A stretch of DNA of 64,000 nucleotides from Nitrospira sp. GTDB taxonomy: Bacteria > Nitrospirota > Nitrospiria > Nitrospirales > Nitrospiraceae. The stretch spans positions 3,388,179-3,452,178 of the forward strand of contig CP126121.1 of assembly GCA_030123625.1 (NCBI GenBank). Reading direction: 5' to 3'. This document shows positions 54,374 through 62,618 of the stretch, piece after piece (within the stretch, counting starts at the first letter, position 1; each line of letters starts with the position of its first letter). The position numbers were made by a program, and so were the translations under genes. Below the pieces are notes generated by a model, which made no database searches, was not told the origin of the DNA, and saw nothing but the letters and a program-made list of their open reading frames with translations.

Positions 54374-55774
54374 CTACACGGTTTCAAACGGAGAAGCAAT
54401 GCCTTGATAAGGAACAGCACGGGCGGAGCTGGGTTCTCCCGATGAGCCGGCAGCGGTGTGATCGGCTTCCAGCCAAGGAAGGGCGGTGAGCGTATTCCAC
54501 TTGGCGCAGCGGCGACAGCGGCCTGACCATTCGACTGATTCCTGCTGGCATTGTGTGCAGATATAGGGAACAACCACGCGCTTCTTGAAGCTGAGGGCTT
54601 TCTTCAATTCAACGATAGCCTCTTCGAAATGCTGTTTTCGCAAATACAGGTTGGCCATGATCTTGTGGTAGTCCAACAGATGGTCCTGTGGACCTTCGAT
54701 CGTCGACAGTAGGTCGAACGCCTCATCCACCATTTCCAGTCGATAGTAAAGCTTGCCGAGATAGAACTGGAGAACCGGATTGTGCGGGTCTTGCTGCAAA
54801 GCATCCTGATAGACTCGAATGATTTCACTAGGCTCGCCTTGATCCAGGAAAAGTTCTTCCAGGCGATGCAGAATGATCACACTTCGTGTCCGTGAGTAGA
54901 CCTTCTTGAGGATTTCGACGGCATCTTTGGTTTTTCCTTCGTGGAGCAGAATCTCGCCCATCCCGATATAAGCGGGGAGGAAACTGCGGTCCTTCTTAAT
55001 GGCGCCCCGGAAGTATCGCCGAGCTTTGTCGGGATGCCCGCGTTCAAGCAGTTGACGCCCGACTTCATACATGCACCCGACCAACAGGGCCGCTTCCGTC
55101 TGCTTTTCAGGGGTGGGAAGATTCGCTTTGACCAAGCGGTGTTGAATCTCAAGCGCCTCACTCCACCGCTCCATGCGGATATTGAGATTTCTTTTACGAA
55201 TGAGGGCCGTCAGGTTATCCGGTTCAATCTTGAGAATTTTCTGAAGCGTCTGAAGTGCTTCCTCGTAACGTTTGGCTTCTTCCAAATCCTTGCCTAATTC
55301 CAACAAGACCTCGATGTTCCGATCGTCCACTCGTTGTGCATGTTGATGGAGTCGGATTGCTTCAGGATAATTCTGTTCTGATCTGTGGATATTCCCAAGC
55401 CACAGGAGCGAATCGACTCGATTGGGATCGATGGCCAGGGCCTTCTCCAAGAGTATGATCGCTTCGATGGTGCGTTTCGACATAAACGCATGGGTTCCGT
55501 CTCGGTGGAGTGTATCGACCCTCTCTTTGCGACGGACAAGGCGGTTACTGCGCCAGTTTAAGATCAGGTGCGCTGTTTGCTGCAACCCCACGACAAGTGT
55601 TGCGAGCACTGCGCCAAACGCCATGGAAATCAACACAAGTGTAACCGGACTGAGCTCAAACTCTGCGCCTGGCGCGGTATGGACGACGACCGTTCCGGGG
55701 TTCAGCTCGCGAAAATAACTGTAGATAAACACTCCGGCGCTGATGAGAAAAATGGTGATCAGCAGTTTGAACAT
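54374..55774 (-). CDS. lapB: LapB/YciM-like TPR protein with zinc ribbon
   Basis: This 466-residue inner-membrane protein has two N-terminal hydrophobic segments (about 3-22 and 44-66), the second reminiscent of LapA. Tandem TPRs run over about 95-400 (SLLWLGNIHRSEQNYPEAIR; RRYFRGAIKKDRSFLPAYIG). A C-terminal rubredoxin-like zinc ribbon follows, PYICTQCQQESVEWSGRCRRC. In proteobacteria LapB controls LpxC turnover and lipopolysaccharide assembly. The order nadD-rsfS-lapB is tight: rsfS ends 3 bases before its start. Confidence 0.88.
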   Translation of the reverse strand: MFKLLITIFLISAGVFIYSYFRELNPGTVVVHTAPGAEFELSPVTLVLISMAFGAVLATLVVGLQQTAHLILNWRSNRLVRRKERVDTLHRDGTHAFMSKRTIEAIILLEKALAIDPNRVDSLLWLGNIHRSEQNYPEAIRLHQHAQRVDDRNIEVLLELGKDLEEAKRYEEALQTLQKILKIEPDNLTALIRKRNLNIRMERWSEALEIQHRLVKANLPTPEKQTEAALLVGCMYEVGRQLLERGHPDKARRYFRGAIKKDRSFLPAYIGMGEILLHEGKTKDAVEILKKVYSRTRSVIILHRLEELFLDQGEPSEIIRVYQDALQQDPHNPVLQFYLGKLYYRLEMVDEAFDLLSTIEGPQDHLLDYHKIMANLYLRKQHFEEAIVELKKALSFKKRVVVPYICTQCQQESVEWSGRCRRCAKWNTLTALPWLEADHTAAGSSGEPSSARAVPYQGIASPFETV

Positions 55775-55777
55775 GGC

Positions 55778-56152
55778 CTAGACCATTTTCCGTGAAGTCG
55801 CCTTCTGGATCACGCGTCTCTTCGGTGTGGCAGTCGAAACCGACACATTGTCTGGAATCGGGATAGATCTGGCATCGCTCCATAGACGCTCAAGGGCATA
55901 ATGCGAGCGCGTGTCGTGCCTAAACACATGGGCGACAACATCGCCAAAATCGATCACGACCCATTGGCCCGATGCGGTGCCTTCGAGACTTAGCGGCCGT
56001 TGGCCAACACGCGAGAGTATTTCTACGACGGAATCAGCGATCGCGCGTGTTTGTCGGTCGGATTCAGCCGACCCAATGACCAAGTAATCAGCGATTGAAG
56101 TAAGCGGGGCGACATGGAGGACTTGGACATCAAGGGCCTTCTTGTCGAGCAT
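55778..56152 (-). CDS. rsfS: Ribosomal silencing factor RsfS (start uncertain)
   Basis: RsfS/Iojap binds L14 and blocks subunit joining in stationary phase. The recognisable core is LTSIADYLVIGSAESDRQTR, QWVVIDFGDVVAHVFRHDTR and YALERLWSDA. The ATG at 56152 would give 124 residues but has no RBS and cuts the first helix. The same frame continues upstream as IVRASKATALAVARAMLDKK with no ATG, GTG or TTG. A perfect AGGAGG (56204-56209) stands 6 bases before an ATC codon at 56195-56197. A non-canonical ATC start overlapping the nadD end is therefore possible. Confidence 0.88.
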   Translation of the reverse strand: MLDKKALDVQVLHVAPLTSIADYLVIGSAESDRQTRAIADSVVEILSRVGQRPLSLEGTASGQWVVIDFGDVVAHVFRHDTRSHYALERLWSDARSIPIPDNVSVSTATPKRRVIQKATSRKMV

Positions 56153-56180
56153 CGCCCTGGCTACGGCTAGGGCGGTGGCC

Positions 56181-56918
56181 TTAGATGCGCGTACGATCGC
56201 GGTCCTCCTGATAAAGGCTATGACGAAGTATATAGGATTCTACAGGGGGGGGCAACATATTTGCCAGCGGTAGTCCGCTCCGAACCCTCCGCCTAATTTC
56301 TGAGGCAGAGGTCGAACAGGGTGGAATGCCCAGACAGGTAATCCCCGGGCAGGAAGGGACTACGATGTCGAGTCGCTTCTGAGTGCCTGCGTCGAGCAGG
56401 GCAAGGGCCGGTGGATGCAGGTTGGGAAGCAGAGGCATCCTGGCCAGCGCTTGAAACGATCGCTCAGGTCGAGGCACAACCACGAAATGACAGATCGTTA
56501 AAAGCTCGTGTGGTTCTCTCCATGTAGGGAAGTCAAGAAACGCGTCGAGACCAATGATGAAGAACAGCTCTGTGGATGGGCCATAGTGGCGGCGTAATGC
56601 GCGGATGGTATCGATCGAGTAGGACTTTCCCTTTCGCTGTATCTCGATATCCGAGACCATGAAAAATGAGCTCTCACCGATCGCAAGACGTACCATTTCG
56701 TAGCGAACATTCGCCGGAGCCAGTGATTCGTCCCGTTTATGGGGTGGGTCGCCGGTCGGGATGAATAGAACCTTGGAGAGCTGCATACGCTCATGTACGT
56801 GATGAGCAATGGTCAGATGACAATTGTGTATGGGATTGAAACTGCCGCCGAATACACCAAGGCGACCTGAAACAGAGTGCTGAGTGCTGAGTGCTGTGTG
56901 CTGAGAATCAGAAATCAT
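56181..56918 (-). CDS. nadD: Nicotinate-nucleotide adenylyltransferase
   Basis: This 245-residue enzyme joins NaMN and ATP to NaAD in NAD synthesis. The nucleotidyltransferase motif is GVFGGSFNPIHNCHLTIA. It is followed by FIPTGDPPHKRDESLAPANV, MVSDIEIQRKGKSYSIDTIR, FFIIGLDAFLDFPTWREPHE and the C-terminal SASEIRRRVRSG. The first 16 residues (SDSQHTALSTQHSV) are translated from a CTCAGCA-type heptamer repeat and are not part of the fold, so the functional start may be later. An IS5 element was inserted 12 bases upstream of the start. Confidence 0.93.
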   Translation of the reverse strand: MISDSQHTALSTQHSVSGRLGVFGGSFNPIHNCHLTIAHHVHERMQLSKVLFIPTGDPPHKRDESLAPANVRYEMVRLAIGESSFFMVSDIEIQRKGKSYSIDTIRALRRHYGPSTELFFIIGLDAFLDFPTWREPHELLTICHFVVVPRPERSFQALARMPLLPNLHPPALALLDAGTQKRLDIVVPSCPGITCLGIPPCSTSASEIRRRVRSGLPLANMLPPPVESYILRHSLYQEDRDRTRI

Positions 56919-56930
56919 AACTTAGGACTA

Positions 56931-57767
56931 GAGTCTGTTGACATTCATTTCATCCAGAGCACGGACGCGACAAGATAGATGAGACTCGCGAAGTTGCGGA
57001 CCCGTTTGGCGTACCGGGTGGCGACCGCGCGATAGTGCTTGAGCTTGTTAAAGAAGCACTCGATGCGATAGCGTTCAGCATACAGGGCGAAATCCGTCTC
57101 GCGCAGCTCTTTGACGCAGGAGCGCGGCGGAATCACGGCTTTTGCACCGGAACGTTCAATCGCCTCCACGATCGCGTGACTGTCGTACCCCTTGTCGGCT
57201 ATCACATATGGCGCAGGCCATTCTGCCAACAACGGCTCCGCCTGCGTATAGTCGGATGCCTGCCCCGGTGTCAGGATAAAGCGCAGCGGATTGCCCAGGC
57301 CATCGACGGCGGTGTGGATTTTGGTGGTTAGCCCACCTTTCGACCGGCCAAGGGCTTCCGTCTCAGCCGCCCCCCTTTTGCGCCAGCCGCGTGTTGGTGC
57401 GCACGGACGATGGTGGAGTCGATCATCACATACTCAAAATCTGGATCGCCGGCTAGCTGACGAAACATGCGCTCCCACACGCCTGCCTTTGCCCACCGGT
57501 TATACCGCTGAAACACACTGTTCCAGGTGCCGAACTGTTCCGGCAGCTCCCGCCAGTGTGCACCGGTCCGCGCGATCCACAGCACCGCATCCACGAATGT
57601 CCGGTTATCGGTTGCGGTCCGTCCTGGATCGCTCGCTTTGCCAGGCAACAACTCTTTAATCCGCTTCCATTGGTCGTCTCGTAGCTCGCGTCTCGCCATC
57701 CTCCCTCCGGTGGGTGTTCAACAATGCCACACCAATGCCTAGGCGGAAGCTGAATGTCAACAGACCC
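56931..57767 (-). mobile_element. IS5-family (IS427-like) element between proB and nadD
   Basis: The terminal repeats GAGTCTGTTGACATTCA (56931-56947) and TGAATGTCAACAGACCC (57751-57767) match at 16 of 17. The TA at 56929-56930 is repeated at 57768-57769, within a CTAG-like target. The 837-base element has the two-frame transposase organisation of the IS427 group and appears complete. It interrupts the proB-nadD spacing of the housekeeping operon. Confidence 0.93.
56945..57699 (-). CDS. IS5-family transposase made by -1 frameshift (two overlapping frames)
   Basis: Frame 1 (57699-57328) reads MARRELRDDQWKRIKELLPG, then FEYVMIDSTIVRAHQHAAG (first Asp). A run of AAAAGGGGGG on the minus strand (57370-57379) lies where the downstream frame takes over. 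Frame 2 (to 56945) reads ETEALGRSKGGLTTKIHTAV, YVIADKGYDSHAIV (second Asp) and RYRIECFFNKLKHYRAVATR (Glu). Shifting back one base at the run joins the frames into a normal ~250-residue transposase. IS427-type elements are known to use such shifts. Confidence 0.88.
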
Positions 57768-57786
57768 TAGCACTCAGGACTCAAAA

Positions 57787-58908
57787 CTAGAGGATGACAA
57801 GGTTGTCTCGGTGGATGACTTCTTCATATTCTTGAGGCCCGAACTGTTCATGAATGTTCGCTGTCTTGAGGCCTTTCACCTGACCCAGTAAGTCGGACGA
57901 AACGTTCACCAAACCTTTGGCAAATTCCTTTCCGTCTGTATCGACACAACTGACTGGATCGCCGGCTTCAAATGATCCTGTCACCTGGAGGATGCCCGAT
58001 GCCAGCAGGCTTTTCCCTCGATTGGTCAAGGCGTCCACCGCTCCCTGGTCGAGATGGACCTGGCCGCGGGAGCGAAGCGTAAAGGCGATCCAATGTTTAC
58101 GGCTGTTCAGTCGGCGTTCCCGGGCAAGAAACAGGCTTCCACCGGGTCCGCCGCCAAGGACTGTTGGGAGGAGTCCGGCCCGCTCGCCATTGAGGATTAA
58201 CGTCGAAATTCCATACTTGCCGACTTTCTTGGCTGCGCGAAGTTTGGTCGCCATTCCTCCTGTACCCTCAAATGTGCTGGAATCTCCTGCCAGGCGCTCG
58301 ATATTTGGGGTAATCTCCGTGATCAGCGGAATCAAAGTTGCCGAGGGGTTTTTACGCGGATCTTCCGTATATAGTCCGTCGACATCAGAGAGAATCACCA
58401 GCAAGTCCGCGTCGGCCAGATGAGCCACTTCGCTCGCGAGGGTGTCGTTGTCGCCGACCCTGATTTCGTCAACCGCGACGGTATCATTCTCATTGATGAC
58501 GGGCACGATGCCGAAACCGATGAGTGCCGAGAGGGTATGGCGAGCGTTCAGAAACCGGCGACGATCGGCGAGATCCTGATGGGTGAGCAGAATCTGCGCC
58601 ACTTGAATATTGAGACGTTCAAATGCCTTTTCATAGGCCCACATGAGCCGGCTTTGCCCCACCGCTGCCGCTGCCTGCTTGACCGGAAGGCTTTTCGGGT
58701 AATCCTTCAGCTGTAACTTTCGGATACCGGAGACAATGGCACCCGAAGAGACGACCAGGATCTCCCGACCCTGTGCTCGGAACGTCGCGATTTCATCAGC
58801 CAATCGCTCAATCTGTTGAGGCCGCAGGCCTTCCGCGCGGGAAGCAATCAGGCTGCTGCCGATTTTGATAACGATCCGCTTCGCGTGCACTAAGAGCTTG
58901 TCTCGCAT
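57787..58908 (-). CDS. proB: Glutamate 5-kinase
   Basis: This 373-residue enzyme phosphorylates glutamate, the first step of proline synthesis. The amino-acid kinase domain spans about 1-260 (KRIVIKIGSSLIASRAEGLR, EILVVSSGAIVSGIRKLQ, PVINENDTVAVDEI, FEGTGGMATKLRAAKKVGKY). A C-terminal PUA domain (about 280-360, RGKSLLASGILQVTGSFEAG) completes it. Its start lies inside the 3' end of obgE (19-base overlap), so it belongs to the rplU-rpmA-obgE operon. proA is elsewhere (28571). Confidence 0.96.
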   Translation of the reverse strand: MRDKLLVHAKRIVIKIGSSLIASRAEGLRPQQIERLADEIATFRAQGREILVVSSGAIVSGIRKLQLKDYPKSLPVKQAAAAVGQSRLMWAYEKAFERLNIQVAQILLTHQDLADRRRFLNARHTLSALIGFGIVPVINENDTVAVDEIRVGDNDTLASEVAHLADADLLVILSDVDGLYTEDPRKNPSATLIPLITEITPNIERLAGDSSTFEGTGGMATKLRAAKKVGKYGISTLILNGERAGLLPTVLGGGPGGSLFLARERRLNSRKHWIAFTLRSRGQVHLDQGAVDALTNRGKSLLASGILQVTGSFEAGDPVSCVDTDGKEFAKGLVNVSSDLLGQVKGLKTANIHEQFGPQEYEEVIHRDNLVIL

Positions 58909-59915
58909 GGCATCTTTCGTAAACGCTCTACCTGTTTCCCGAGGTAGGTGATCAAGTCATCAAGCCCTTTGTTCGCGGCGGCGGAAATCGGCAAGCAGGG
59001 ATAGTCGTTGAGGCGACAATAGGCCTGCAGCTGGGTAAGCCGTTCACTCGTGCCGATCACATCGATCTTGGTTGGGACAACAGCGAATGGGCGCCTGGTG
59101 AGCCCCGCGTCATAGGCGGCAAGTTCATGCCGTAAGGTCTCGAAAATGATCACTGGATCGCCAGGGGCCCATTCGGAGACATCGATCAAGTGGAGCAAGA
59201 ACGCGGTGCGTTCGATATGGCGAAGAAACTGTACGCCCAGACCTTTCCCCTCGTGGGCGCCCTCGATCAGGCCGGGAATATCGGCCACGACAAAACTTCG
59301 GTCCGATCCCCACCGGACAACCCCGAGATTGGGAATCAGAGTGGTGAAGGGATAGTCGGCGATCTTGGGCCGGGCCGCTGATATGGCTGCAATGAGCGTC
59401 GACTTGCCGGCGTTGGGAAAACCGACCAACCCAACGTCGGCGAGCAGTTTCAGTTCAAGCCGCAAAGTCCGTTCTTCACCCGGAGTTCCGGGAGTGCACT
59501 TCGTCGGCACTCGATTGACGGAGGTGGCAAAGTTGCTGTTGCCTTTCCCCCCTCGTCCGCCTTGGGCGATAACGGCCGTTTGGCCGTCTTCGATGAAATC
59601 CGCAAGTATTTCTTTCGTCTGGTTATCATAGACGATGGTACCGACAGGAACAGCGATAGTCAGATCTTCTCCGGAACGGCCCGTACAATTGGATCCTCCG
59701 CCGGCTCGCCCATCTTGAGCGTCGTAATGGTTTTGGTAGCGGAGGTCGAGCAGAGTCGTCAATCGATGAGAGGCGGTCATGACAATGTCGCCACCATCGC
59801 CTCCATCTCCGCCGTCCGGGCCTCCACGTGGAACAAACATCTCCCTCCGGAAACTGCAGATGCCGTTTCCACCACGACCGGCTCGTACTGTGATGTGTAC
59901 TTCATCGACAAACAT
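58890..59915 (-). CDS. obgE: GTPase ObgE/CgtA
   Basis: This 341-residue ribosome-assembly GTPase has an N-terminal Obg fold (FVDEVHITVRAGRGGNGICS, the glycine-rich RGGPDGGDGGDGGD). The G domain from about residue 160 has G1 GFPNAGKSTL, G3 VADIPGLIEGAHEG, G4 VPTKID and G5 ISAAANKG. It associates with the 50S subunit. The usual order rplU-rpmA-obgE is kept. Confidence 0.97.
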   Translation of the reverse strand: MFVDEVHITVRAGRGGNGICSFRREMFVPRGGPDGGDGGDGGDIVMTASHRLTTLLDLRYQNHYDAQDGRAGGGSNCTGRSGEDLTIAVPVGTIVYDNQTKEILADFIEDGQTAVIAQGGRGGKGNSNFATSVNRVPTKCTPGTPGEERTLRLELKLLADVGLVGFPNAGKSTLIAAISAARPKIADYPFTTLIPNLGVVRWGSDRSFVVADIPGLIEGAHEGKGLGVQFLRHIERTAFLLHLIDVSEWAPGDPVIIFETLRHELAAYDAGLTRRPFAVVPTKIDVIGTSERLTQLQAYCRLNDYPCLPISAAANKGLDDLITYLGKQVERLRKMPCETSS

Positions 59916-60033
59916 AATCTACCCACGCTCCGCAGGTGAATCAGTAACGACGATGGAAAAGTATACCTGACCCTGATCCGAAGGGAGAGGGAATTTATCC
60001 AGCTTGGCCGTAATGGAGGAGCAGAAAAGAGAA

Positions 60034-60297
60034 TCAGGATTCGGTTGGAACAGGATAGACGCTGACTTTTCGTCTGCTGCGTCCACCTTCAAACTTCACC
60101 ACACCGCTCACTTTGGCAAATAAGGTATGGTCTCTTCCAAGATCCACATTGAATCCGGGGAAAAACTTGGTGCCGCGCTGACGAACGATAATGCTGCCGG
60201 CCGTCACAGTCTGACCACCATAGGCCTTCACGCCCAAATATTGGGGATTGCTATCACGACCGTTACGTGATGATCCACCGCCTTTGTTTGTTGCCAT
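60034..60297 (-). CDS. rpmA: 50S ribosomal protein L27
   Basis: This 87-residue protein has a standard basic start, [20 protein letters not shown], and [40 protein letters not shown]. The N-terminus reaches the peptidyl-transferase centre. It lies 20 bases after rplU, with AGGAAGG as its RBS, and no cleaved leader of the Firmicutes type is present. Confidence 0.97.
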   Translation of the reverse strand: MATNKGGGSSRNGRDSNPQYLGVKAYGGQTVTAGSIIVRQRGTKFFPGFNVDLGRDHTLFAKVSGVVKFEGGRSRRKVSVYPVPTES

Positions 60298-60317
60298 GGG
60301 AAATCCTTCCTGTGTCT

Positions 60318-60632
60318 TTAGGCCGTCGCAATATTCTTAATCAACAGCTGAGTGAATCCTTGCCGGTGCCCGCGGGTGCGGCGATAGTTCTTGCGACGCT
60401 TCTTCTTAAAAACGGTAATCGATCGGGTCCGTCCTTGCCGCACGATTTCAGCTGTAATCTTGGCCCCATTAATAAGGGGTTGGCCTACAAGAATACCGTC
60501 ATTGCCATGTACGACATGGACCTTGTTGAGTTCAACCTGAGCCCCGACATCTCCCTGCAGCCGTTCGACCTGGATCGTCATGCCTGTTTCAACTCGATAT
60601 TGTTTGCCGCCTGTTTCAACGATCGCGTACAT
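60318..60632 (-). CDS. rplU: 50S ribosomal protein L21
   Basis: This 104-residue protein opens [20 protein letters not shown] and contains [16 protein letters not shown] and [20 protein letters not shown], the rRNA-binding signature. It is the first gene of the operon, 31 bases from the -10 hexamer of a strong promoter and with a GGAGA RBS. Confidence 0.97.
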   Translation of the reverse strand: MYAIVETGGKQYRVETGMTIQVERLQGDVGAQVELNKVHVVHGNDGILVGQPLINGAKITAEIVRQGRTRSITVFKKKRRKNYRRTRGHRQGFTQLLIKNIATA

Positions 60633-60662
60633 AATTCATTCTCCGAACTTGAGGAACGGTTC

Positions 60663-60691
60663 ATTTAACATGGTGATATCCGAGGTGTCAA
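60663..60691 (-). promoter_or_regulatory. Sigma-70 promoter of rplU-rpmA-obgE
   Basis: On the minus strand TTGACA (60686-60691) and TTAAAT (60663-60668) are separated by exactly 17 bases. The start of transcription would be about 20-25 bases before the rplU ATG. The -35 is a perfect consensus. Nothing else nearby resembles a promoter as well. Confidence 0.75.
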
Positions 60692-60843
60692 GCTAAACGA
60701 GGGCAGCTGGGTTATGATCGTCCATCAGCCCCTCCCTCTTTAGAAGGCTATAAGGGGAAGCGTGCTGACACGTATGCTTGGCGCCATCATCGCAATATGT
60801 ATCCAGTATTTCGCGATACCAATTTGAAGATTGGAACCAGTTT

Positions 60844-61188
60844 ATGTCTCGCGCTAACAAGTTTGTGATTCGTACCTATCATCGGATTCCTGTTCGCTGC
60901 GTGGTGTACTATCTAGGCGGAGATTTTCTCGGAAAAGGAACGGCCATGAATCTGTGTCGAAACGGGTTCCGCGTCTTGGGCGATCATCACGTGGTTCCCG
61001 GGATGGAATTGGTCGTCCGGCTCACCCTTCCCGACAAAGATGAACCGGTCGAAATTCAGCGTGTCGTTGTGCGATGGGTGCGCGGCCTATTGTTTGGTGC
61101 CAAGGTTGTAACTATGAGTCCGGAGGGAGAAGATCGAGTCGGAACGTTTCTGAGCTCTCGCCTACGAGCCTATTGCGTCTCTTCGTAG
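60844..61188 (+). CDS. PilZ-domain protein (c-di-GMP receptor candidate)
   Basis: This 114-residue protein starts at the ATG at 60844; an earlier in-frame start at 60778 would add residues overlapping the promoter region. The c-di-GMP-binding pattern is present: RxxxR as HRIPVRCVVYYLG and the [DN]xSxxG-like AMNLCRNGFRV (Cys in place of Ser), then beta strands LVVRLTLPDKDEPVEIQRVV and VRWVRGLLFGAKVV. It is divergent from rplU and followed by ilvE. The target pathway is unknown; control of the polysaccharide locus is a natural hypothesis but is not shown. Confidence 0.8.
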   Translation: MSRANKFVIRTYHRIPVRCVVYYLGGDFLGKGTAMNLCRNGFRVLGDHHVVPGMELVVRLTLPDKDEPVEIQRVVVRWVRGLLFGAKVVTMSPEGEDRVGTFLSSRLRAYCVSS

Positions 61189-61239
61189 ATGCTCACATCA
61201 TCAGTTGAGTAAGTTCTGAGAGAGCCGCTGCCTGCTTGC

Positions 61240-61268
61240 TTGACCCGCGTTCAACCTCACGCTATAGT
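61240..61268 (+). promoter_or_regulatory. Sigma-70 promoter of ilvE
   Basis: TTGACC (61240-61245) and TATAGT (61263-61268) are spaced by exactly 17 bases. Transcription would start near 61275, about 45 bases before the ilvE ATG at 61320. The promoter overlaps the region that a longer ilvE reading frame would need, which supports the downstream start. Confidence 0.72.
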
Positions 61269-61319
61269 CCCGTCCACAGAGGCGGAACCGTCACTATTCC
61301 TTGTTGGAGATCGCCCTTG

Positions 61320-62234
61320 ATGCTAGAACCCGTTGAAAAGATTTGGATGGATGGGAAATTTGTTGGGTGGGGGGAGGCTAATGTCCATGTCCTTACCCAT
61401 TCACTGCACTATGGCCTCGCCGCGTTCGAAGGTCTTCGGTGCTACAAGGGGAAATCAGGATCCGCCATCTTCCGGCTTCAGGAACATGTTGATCGGCTGT
61501 TTGATTCAGCTCATATCGGTATGATGGCCATACCGTATGACAAAAAGCAGATCACTGACGCCATTATCGAAACTGTTCGCGTCAATCGTCTCGATGCCTG
61601 TTATATTCGTCCGTTGGTCTACATCGGGTACGGTGCGATGGGAGTCCATCCGGGAGACAATCCGATTCGGGTGGCCATCGCTGCTTGGAGATGGGGAGCC
61701 TATTTGGGAGATGATGCATTGGCCAATGGAATGCGTGCTTGCGTCTCGTCCTTTACAAGGCATCACGTGAACGTGTCTATGACCAGAGGGAAAATATCCG
61801 GCTACTATGTGAACTCCATTATGGCCAAACGGCAGGCGAAGGCCGATGGATATGACGAGGCGATTCTTCTCGATCCCGAAGGTTATGTTGCCGAGGGAAC
61901 AGGGGAGAATGTATTCATCATTCGCCGGGGCGTTCTCAAGACGACGCCGTTGACATCCGTGCTCGAAGGGATTACGCGAAACTCCGTCATCCAATTGGCT
62001 CAAGAACGAAAAATCGCCGTGGTGGAGGAACGATTCACGCGCGATGAAATGTATATTGCCGACGAAGTATTTGTGACGGGAACGGCTGCTGAGTTGACCC
62101 CGGTCCGAGAAATCGACAACCGGCGTATCGGAAATGGTACGCCTGGACCGATTACACGCGCCCTTCAAGATGCCTTCTTTTCGATTGTGCGTGGAGAAGA
62201 TCGCGCGCACGAGTCCTGGCTGACACGCATCTAG
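61320..62234 (+). CDS. ilvE: Branched-chain amino acid aminotransferase
   Basis: This 304-residue fold-type-IV PLP enzyme starts at the ATG at 61320 behind GGAGATC. Blocks are IWMDGKFVGWGEANVHVLTH, HYGLAAFEGLRCYKG, YIRPLVYIGYGAMGV, the PLP-lysine region TRGKISGYYVNSIMAKRQAK, GYVAEGTGENVFIIR and TGTAAELTPVREID. It performs the last transamination of Val, Leu and Ile synthesis. The earlier in-frame ATG at 61236 is excluded by the promoter at 61240-61268. Confidence 0.95.
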   Translation: MLEPVEKIWMDGKFVGWGEANVHVLTHSLHYGLAAFEGLRCYKGKSGSAIFRLQEHVDRLFDSAHIGMMAIPYDKKQITDAIIETVRVNRLDACYIRPLVYIGYGAMGVHPGDNPIRVAIAAWRWGAYLGDDALANGMRACVSSFTRHHVNVSMTRGKISGYYVNSIMAKRQAKADGYDEAILLDPEGYVAEGTGENVFIIRRGVLKTTPLTSVLEGITRNSVIQLAQERKIAVVEERFTRDEMYIADEVFVTGTAAELTPVREIDNRRIGNGTPGPITRALQDAFFSIVRGEDRAHESWLTRI

Positions 62235-62618
62235 TCCGCATTATTACTGAGCGCTTCTACTGCAATCGCCGAGACGCCGCCGAATACGAGCCTTCCGTTT
62301 CCACATCTTGTCAGCCTTTTGACGTCCGACCGTCAATGACTCTTCTATAAGCCGGTTGCGATCCTAGAGTCACGTCTCACTTCTCGGTCCACCCCACGTG
62401 CGCATTCCCTAAATTGCCCTCTAATAACCAATAATTACACCGCCATCACAATACAGCTAAGCCAAAAGCAACACATGGCGTCCGTTTTGCAAATCCTGCC
62501 GAAGCCGGGAACCTTCTAAACATGGCACTTCTTGCGCGAGCCGTACTCCCTGAAACTTAGTTTCAGAATGCCACGGAGCAATGTTCTAGTCGTCAGTTTT
62601 GTACCTGCCTAGGGACTC
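62235..62618. other. Intergenic region before the DNA methyltransferase
   Basis: 384 bases without a gene. A perfect inverted repeat, CTGAAAC-TTA-GTTTCAG, lies at 62550-62566, about 50 bases before the methyltransferase start. It could be an operator or the stem of a small hairpin. No intrinsic terminator for ilvE with a U tract was found. Confidence 0.55.
62550..62566. promoter_or_regulatory. Perfect 7-bp palindrome upstream of methyltransferase gene
   Basis: CTGAAAC and GTTTCAG flank a 3-base centre. Two-fold symmetry and the position (53 to 69 bases before the ATG) fit a dimeric repressor site. No regulator gene is visible in this window, so the assignment is speculative. Confidence 0.35.
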
